Assembly (NCBI GenBank): GCA_903832285.1
Contig: CAILAY010000050.1
Coordinates: forward strand, 1-64,000
Source of the DNA: an uncultured beta proteobacterium
Lineage (GTDB): Bacteria; Pseudomonadota; Gammaproteobacteria; Burkholderiales; Burkholderiaceae_C
Direction: 5' to 3'
Length of the DNA stretch: 64,000 nucleotides
This document shows positions 58,824-64,000 of this stretch, in pieces. The position numbers and the translations under genes were made by a program. Within the stretch, counting starts at the first letter, position 1, and every line of letters begins with the position of its first letter. The notes beneath the pieces are model-generated. The model searched no databases. It had not been told where the DNA came from and worked only from the letters and a program-made list of their open reading frames with translations.

Positions 58824-59900
58824 ATGGACCCCGCCTTGAACTTCAAACCGATGGCGATCACGCAGGGCGACCCTGCGGGAATAGGCCCGGAAATCATTGC
58901 CAAGGCTTTTCGTGACGCACCCGACGCAACGGCAGGCTGCTTTGTCGCCGGCGACGTGGCCACCCTGCGCCGCGCCGCCGCGCTCGTCAGCTCCGGGCGG
59001 TCATTGGCGCTGCCGGTGGCCGTGCTGGACAGCGCTGCCGACGCACTGAGTTTGCCGCCGCATTGCATCGGCGTGTTGCAAGTGCTGCCCGCCGCGCCCC
59101 TGATCGCGCTGGGCCGGATCAGCGCCGACGCGGGCAGGGCGGCAGCGACAAGTGTTGAATGGGCGGCGCGGTCGGCACTGTCGGGCGAGATTGCCGCTCT
59201 GGTGACAGCGCCCTTGCACAAGGAAGCGCTGGCTGCAGCAGGTGTGCAGTTTCCGGGTCACACCGAGCTCTTGCAGGCCGAGGCGGCGGCGCATCTGGGC
59301 AAACAGTTGTCCGAAGTTCCGGTGCGCATGATGCTGGCGAACCATGAACTGAGAACCGTGCTGGTGAGCATCCACATGTCGCTGCGCCAGGCGATAGCCG
59401 CAGTGACGTATGAGAACGTGCTGGAAACGCTGCAGATCACGCAGCAGTCGATGCGGGCCCTGCTCGGTCGCACGCCCCGCATCGCCGTGGCCGGGCTCAA
59501 TCCGCACGCCGGCGAAGGCGGTCTTTTTGGCGATGAAGAGCTAACCACCATTGCACCAGCCATCGCTGCGGCCAAGGCCCAAGGCATGGACGTGAGCGGC
59601 CCCTTTGCCCCGGACACGGTGTTCATGCGGGCCCGCGCCAGGGGCGACAAGGAGGGTGAATTCGACGTGGTGGTGGCGATGTACCACGACCAGGGACTTA
59701 TCCCTGTGAAATACCTGGGGGTGGAGAACGGCGTGAACGTGACATTGGGCCTGCCCTTGGTACGCACCAGCCCGGATCACGGCACGGCGTTTGACATTGC
59801 AGGCTCAGGCCGCGCCGACGCGTCCAGCCTGATCGAGGCCATTCGAATGGCGCGTGCGCTTATCTCTTCAAGCTGTCCCGGATTTCGCGCAACAAAATGA
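58824..59900 (+). CDS. pdxA: 4-hydroxythreonine-4-phosphate dehydrogenase
   Basis: [67 protein letters not shown]. Confidence 0.97.
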   Translation: MDPALNFKPMAITQGDPAGIGPEIIAKAFRDAPDATAGCFVAGDVATLRRAAALVSSGRSLALPVAVLDSAADALSLPPHCIGVLQVLPAAPLIALGRISADAGRAAATSVEWAARSALSGEIAALVTAPLHKEALAAAGVQFPGHTELLQAEAAAHLGKQLSEVPVRMMLANHELRTVLVSIHMSLRQAIAAVTYENVLETLQITQQSMRALLGRTPRIAVAGLNPHAGEGGLFGDEELTTIAPAIAAAKAQGMDVSGPFAPDTVFMRARARGDKEGEFDVVVAMYHDQGLIPVKYLGVENGVNVTLGLPLVRTSPDHGTAFDIAGSGRADASSLIEAIRMARALISSSCPGFRATK

Positions 59901-60282
59901 CATCCTCGGGTGTCGCTGGCGCAGGCGCTGCAGGCTCGGACCTCTTAAGTCGATTCACCTGTTTGACCATCATGAAGATGATGAATGCGAGGATGGCGAA
60001 ATTGACGGCGACGGTGATGAAACTGCCATAGGCAAACACCGGAACGCCCGATTTTTTGATCGCGTCCAGCGTCGTTCCGGTACCCGCTGGAGGGGTTCCG
60101 AGCACCAGAAACAGATTTGAAAAATCGAATTTTCCGAATATCGCGCCAACCATAGGCATGATCAGGTCTCCCACCATCGAGTCCACGATCTTGCCAAACG
60201 CCGCACCAATGATCACGCCCACGGCGAGATCCATTACATTGCCCTTGATCGCAAAAGCCTTGAATTCCTGCATCATTCCCAT
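59860..60282 (-). CDS. mscL: Large-conductance mechanosensitive channel
   Basis: [43 protein letters not shown]. Confidence 0.98.
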   Translation of the reverse strand: MGMMQEFKAFAIKGNVMDLAVGVIIGAAFGKIVDSMVGDLIMPMVGAIFGKFDFSNLFLVLGTPPAGTGTTLDAIKKSGVPVFAYGSFITVAVNFAILAFIIFMMVKQVNRLKRSEPAAPAPATPEDVILLREIRDSLKR

Positions 60283-60531
60283 GGTGTCACGCTCCGATTG
60301 TTGAGGACCCGCAGTATTCCATGGCGAGCGTCGCTGTCAATCGGTGTAAACGAACTCTTACGTCTTTCTGTCACTGCGCCCGTCGCTCACGACAGCCGGC
60401 GGGTTCGGGGTGCAAACCGTCGTCAGCTAGAATCGCGGGTTAGGCCGAGTGAACGTGAACGAACCCGCTTTCACGACTCGGGGCGCTTCACAACCGAAGC
60501 AAGCAAGTTAGCGACGATAAAGAGGATTTTC

Positions 60532-61149
60532 ATGAGTGACACCTTTGTCGATTCCACCGCAATCGACGCCAGCAAACGAACCTGGCTGATTGCATCCAGT
60601 TGCGCCGGAGCCATTGGCGGAATTGCCGCGGCCGTTCCGTTCGTAAAGAGCTTCAGCCCATCCGAGAGGGCATTGGCCGCCGGTGCTGCCGTTGAGGCGG
60701 ACATATCCGCGCTGAAGCCCGGCGAAAAGATGACTGTCGAATGGCGCGGAAAACCAGTATGGATCGTGCGCCGTACGCCAGAACAACTGGCGGCACTCAA
60801 GACACTTGATGCGCAACTCGCCGACCCAAAATCCGAGCGTAAGCCGGCCGAGCAGGCGCCCGACTATATCAAGCGCGACGAGACGCGTTCCATCAAGCCG
60901 GAGTATCTGGTGGTGGTGGGAATTTGCACTCATCTGGGCTGTTCGCCCGGGGACAAGTTTGAGGCAGGCCCGCAGTCCTCGCTGCCGGACGACTGGAAGG
61001 GTGGGTTCCTGTGCCCCTGCCACGGATCGATGTTTGATCTGGCCGGGCGCGTGTTCAAGAACAAGCCCGCCCCCGACAATCTGGAGGTGCCGCCTCACGT
61101 GTACATGACTGACACGACCCTGCTCATCGGTGCGGACAAGAAGGCCTAA
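60532..61149 (+). CDS. petA: Ubiquinol-cytochrome c reductase Rieske iron-sulfur subunit
   Basis: CTHLGCSPG and CPCHGSMFD motifs. Confidence 0.97.
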   Translation: MSDTFVDSTAIDASKRTWLIASSCAGAIGGIAAAVPFVKSFSPSERALAAGAAVEADISALKPGEKMTVEWRGKPVWIVRRTPEQLAALKTLDAQLADPKSERKPAEQAPDYIKRDETRSIKPEYLVVVGICTHLGCSPGDKFEAGPQSSLPDDWKGGFLCPCHGSMFDLAGRVFKNKPAPDNLEVPPHVYMTDTTLLIGADKKA

Positions 61150-61160
61150 CGGAAGACATC

Positions 61161-62561
61161 ATGGCTGAATTTCACGAAATCTCCCCCAACGCTTCGGCGC
61201 CCGAGAAACTGCTCAACTGGGTTGACAACCGCTTCCCGTTGACCAAGCTCTTCAAAGAGCACATGAGCGAGTACTACGCGCCGAAGAATTTCAACTTCTG
61301 GTACATGTTCGGGTCACTGTCCCTGCTGGTGCTGGTGATCCAGATCGTCACCGGCATCTTCCTGACGATGCACTACAAACCCGATGCCGCGCTGGCCTTT
61401 GGTTCGGTCGAATACATCATGCGCGATGTGCCCTGGGGTTGGCTCATACGCTACATGCACTCCACCGGTGCGTCCGCCTTCTTCGTGATGGTGTACCTGC
61501 ACATGTATCGCGGCCTGATCTACGGCAGCTTTCGCAAGCCGCGCGAACTGGTTTGGCTTTTCGGCTGTGCGATCTTTCTGGCACTGATGGCCGAAGCCTT
61601 CATGGGCTACTTGCTGCCTTGGGGCCAGATGAGCTATTGGGGCGCGCAGGTGATCGTCAACATGTTCTCGGCCATCCCCATCATCGGACCTGATCTGTCG
61701 CTGTGGATTCGGGGCGACTTTGTGGTGGGAGATGCCACTTTGAACCGCTTCTTCAGTTTCCACGTGATCGCCGTGCCGCTGGCCCTGCTCGGTTTGGTGG
61801 TGGCGCACATCATCGCCTTGCATGAAGTTGGCTCCAACAACCCCGATGGCATCGAAATCAAGGCGAACAAGGACGCCAAAGGCATTCCCCTGGACGGCAT
61901 TCCGTTCCACCCCTACTACACGGTGCACGACATTTTTGCGGTATGTATCTTCCTTTTTGTCTTTTGCGCGATCATCTTCTTCGCGCCGGAGTTCGGCGGG
62001 AACTTCCTGGAGTTCAACAATTTCGTTCCGGCCGATCCGCTGAAGGGTCCGCTGCACATCGCGCCGGTGTGGTACTTCACGCCGTTCTATTCCATGCTGC
62101 GTGCCGTCACCACGGAGTTCATGTATTTCCTGGACGCAGCGGTGGTGTTGGCAGCGGTATTGGCGATCGTCAAAGGCAGGATGCCGATGATTTTCAAGGC
62201 GGTGATCGGTGGCGCGGCGGCAGTGCTGTTGGTCCTGATGGTGCAGATTGATCCCAAGTTCTGGGGTGTGGTATCCATGGGCGGCGGTGTCGTCATCATG
62301 TTCTTCCTGCCCTGGCTGGACAACAGCCCCGTCAAGTCGATTCGTTACCGTCCCGATTGGCACAAGTATCTGTACGCGGTGTTTGTTGTCGACTTCCTGA
62401 TACTTGGCTATTTGGGCATGCTTCCTCCAACACCGGTTGGCGGGAGGGTGTCGCAGGTGGGTACTTTGCTGTATTTCGGTTTCTTCCTGCTGATGCCATG
62501 GTGGAGTCGTCTGGGCCAGTTCAAGCCGGTGCCTGATCGAGTCAACTTCAAAGCCCACTGA
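61161..62561 (+). CDS. petB: Cytochrome b of the bc1 complex
   Basis: NFNFWYMFGSLSLLVLVIQIVTGIFLTMHYKPD; PWGQMSYWGAQVIVNMFSAIP. Confidence 0.97.
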   Translation: MAEFHEISPNASAPEKLLNWVDNRFPLTKLFKEHMSEYYAPKNFNFWYMFGSLSLLVLVIQIVTGIFLTMHYKPDAALAFGSVEYIMRDVPWGWLIRYMHSTGASAFFVMVYLHMYRGLIYGSFRKPRELVWLFGCAIFLALMAEAFMGYLLPWGQMSYWGAQVIVNMFSAIPIIGPDLSLWIRGDFVVGDATLNRFFSFHVIAVPLALLGLVVAHIIALHEVGSNNPDGIEIKANKDAKGIPLDGIPFHPYYTVHDIFAVCIFLFVFCAIIFFAPEFGGNFLEFNNFVPADPLKGPLHIAPVWYFTPFYSMLRAVTTEFMYFLDAAVVLAAVLAIVKGRMPMIFKAVIGGAAAVLLVLMVQIDPKFWGVVSMGGGVVIMFFLPWLDNSPVKSIRYRPDWHKYLYAVFVVDFLILGYLGMLPPTPVGGRVSQVGTLLYFGFFLLMPWWSRLGQFKPVPDRVNFKAH

Positions 62562-62577
62562 GCAGGAGCACAGGATC

Positions 62578-63351
62578 ATGACATTCACAGGCTTCACAAG
62601 AAAATCAATGTTCGGCGTCGTCGCCGGGCTGTTGCTGGCAGCAAGTGCCTGCGCTACGAGCGAAGGCGTGCCGCTGGACCACGCGCCGAACCGGACGCGG
62701 GACATGGCGGCATTGCAAAACGGCGCCAAACTGTTCGTCAACTACTGCCTGAATTGCCACTCGGCGGCGTTCATGCGTTACACGCGCCTGACTGATCTGG
62801 GCTTGACCGAGCAACAGATCAAGGACAACCTGCTGCCACCCGGTGCCAAGATCGGCGAGACCATGAAGGCGGCGATTGATCCGAAACAGGCGGCTGAATG
62901 GTTTGGCGCCAATCCCCCTGACCTGACTGTGATCGCGCGTTCGCGCGCCGGCGACAAGGGTTCGGGTGCTGACTATCTGTACACTTATTTGCGCACCTTT
63001 TACCGTGACGAAACCCGGCCTACCGGTTGGAACAATCTGGCGTTCCCCACCATCGCCATGCCGCATGCGCTGTGGGAATTGCAGGGTAGCCGGCGCGCCG
63101 TTTTCGAAACCGTCAAAGAGAATGGGCAGGAAGTGCATGAGTTCAAGGGCTGGGAGCAACTGACCCCAGGCAGCATGACGACGGCGCAATACGACGACGC
63201 TGTGGGAGATCTGGTGAGCTATCTGCAGTGGATGGGTGAACCCATCCAGAACACCCGCCAACGCATCGGCGTGTGGGTCTTGCTATTCCTGGGTTTGCTG
63301 ACCTTCCTGACATGGCGGCTGAATGCCGCCTACTGGAAGGATGTCAAGTGA
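62578..63351 (+). CDS. petC: Cytochrome c1 of the bc1 complex
   Basis: NYCLNCHSAAFMRYTRLTDLGL haem-binding CxxCH; C-terminal TM anchor. Confidence 0.96.
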   Translation: MTFTGFTRKSMFGVVAGLLLAASACATSEGVPLDHAPNRTRDMAALQNGAKLFVNYCLNCHSAAFMRYTRLTDLGLTEQQIKDNLLPPGAKIGETMKAAIDPKQAAEWFGANPPDLTVIARSRAGDKGSGADYLYTYLRTFYRDETRPTGWNNLAFPTIAMPHALWELQGSRRAVFETVKENGQEVHEFKGWEQLTPGSMTTAQYDDAVGDLVSYLQWMGEPIQNTRQRIGVWVLLFLGLLTFLTWRLNAAYWKDVK

Positions 63352-63421
63352 GTCGCTGAGCCGATGCCGGAAGCAGCCTGATCGCTGCAGGTACGCGGAC
63401 TTCCATCCGTTCGATGACAAC

Positions 63422-63457
63422 AAAAGTGAGTGGTACCGCCACTCACTTTTTGATTTT
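63422..63457 (+). terminator. Rho-independent terminator after petC
   Basis: AAAAGTGAGTGG-TACCG-CCACTCACTTTTTGATTTTT, 12-bp perfect stem. Confidence 0.85.
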
Positions 63458-63471
63458 TAGGAGCCTTTAAT

Positions 63472-64000
63472 ATGATGGTACTTTACTCGGGAACGACCTG
63501 CCCATTCTCCCACCGCTGCCGGTTTGTGCTGTTCGAGAAGGGCATGGATTTTGAGATCCGCGATGTCGATCTTTACAACAAGCCGGAAGACATCAACGTC
63601 ATGAATCCCTATGGTCAGGTTCCCATTCTGGTGGAGCGCGACCTGATTCTGTACGAGTCCAACATCATCAACGAATATATCGACGAGCGCTTTCCGCATC
63701 CGCAACTGATGCCCGGCGATCCGGTGGATCGCGCGCGCGTGCGCCTGTTCCTGCTCAACTTCGAGAAGGAACTGTTCGTCCACGTGTCGACGCTGGAGTC
63801 GCGCGCCACCAAGTCCAACGAAAAGGTTCTGGAAAAGGCGCGCGCCCACATCCGCGACCGACTGACTCAGCTGGCGCCGGTGTTCCTGAAAAACAAGTAC
63901 ATGTTGGGCGAGAACTTCTCCATGCTCGACGTGGCCATCGCGCCGCTGTTGTGGCGCCTGGATTACTACGGCATCGACCTGAGCAAGAACGCGGCACCGT
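63472..64000 (+). CDS. sspA: Stringent starvation protein A/GST-fold protein, partial (runs off right edge)
   Basis: MMVLYSGTTCPFSHRCRFVLFEKGMDFEIRDVDLYNKPEDINVMNPYGQVPILVERDLILYESNIINEYIDERFPHP; syntenic downstream of petABC. Confidence 0.93.
   Translation, partial: MMVLYSGTTCPFSHRCRFVLFEKGMDFEIRDVDLYNKPEDINVMNPYGQVPILVERDLILYESNIINEYIDERFPHPQLMPGDPVDRARVRLFLLNFEKELFVHVSTLESRATKSNEKVLEKARAHIRDRLTQLAPVFLKNKYMLGENFSMLDVAIAPLLWRLDYYGIDLSKNAAP

Noticed and set aside
61314-62741. 475-aa minus-strand ORF
   Set aside because: Antisense to cytochrome b; H/Q/R-rich composition typical of the complement of a membrane-protein gene.

Overview
The window is a gene-dense, high-GC chromosomal segment from a betaproteobacterium. 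Gene content and order fit Burkholderiales and look Comamonadaceae-like; this is inferred from protein sequence and synteny only. Core content, left to right: a type II secretion cluster (gspD partial, gspN-M-L-K-J-I-H-G on minus, gspC divergent on plus); ilvA; an OsmC-like gene; a porin; a peptide ABC transporter operon with an embedded M20 hydrolase; a polyamine ABC transporter operon ending in an HDAC-family amidohydrolase; mtgA/aroE/tonB-like/RNB; rodA; tldD; a TauE/SafE permease; a DUF1841-like gene; a RAYT transposase; gltBD; a long co-directional run (mlaFEDACB, ABC-2 exporter, bolA, hisGDCBHAFIE, HIT, tatABC); degQ-like; NIF3-like; pdxA; mscL; petABC; and sspA (truncated by the window edge). 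The accessory interest is in three places. (1) 9.3-13.4 kb: a candidate sRNA or leader upstream of ilvA, a vapBC-like pair with a palindromic operator, and a run of toxin-antitoxin loci where higBA looks intact while brnA and parD look like antitoxins next to truncated toxin remnants. (2) 33.97-34.85 kb: a RAYT gene bounded by perfect 24-bp inverted repeats, abutting the putative gltB promoter and supplying the stop codon of the upstream gene, with a related transposase-less hairpin element at 41.27 kb. (3) Interspersed palindromic repeats translated in frame within gspK and dppD. No rRNA, tRNA, CRISPR array or prophage was recognised. All family calls are from reading translations and motifs; no database search was run.
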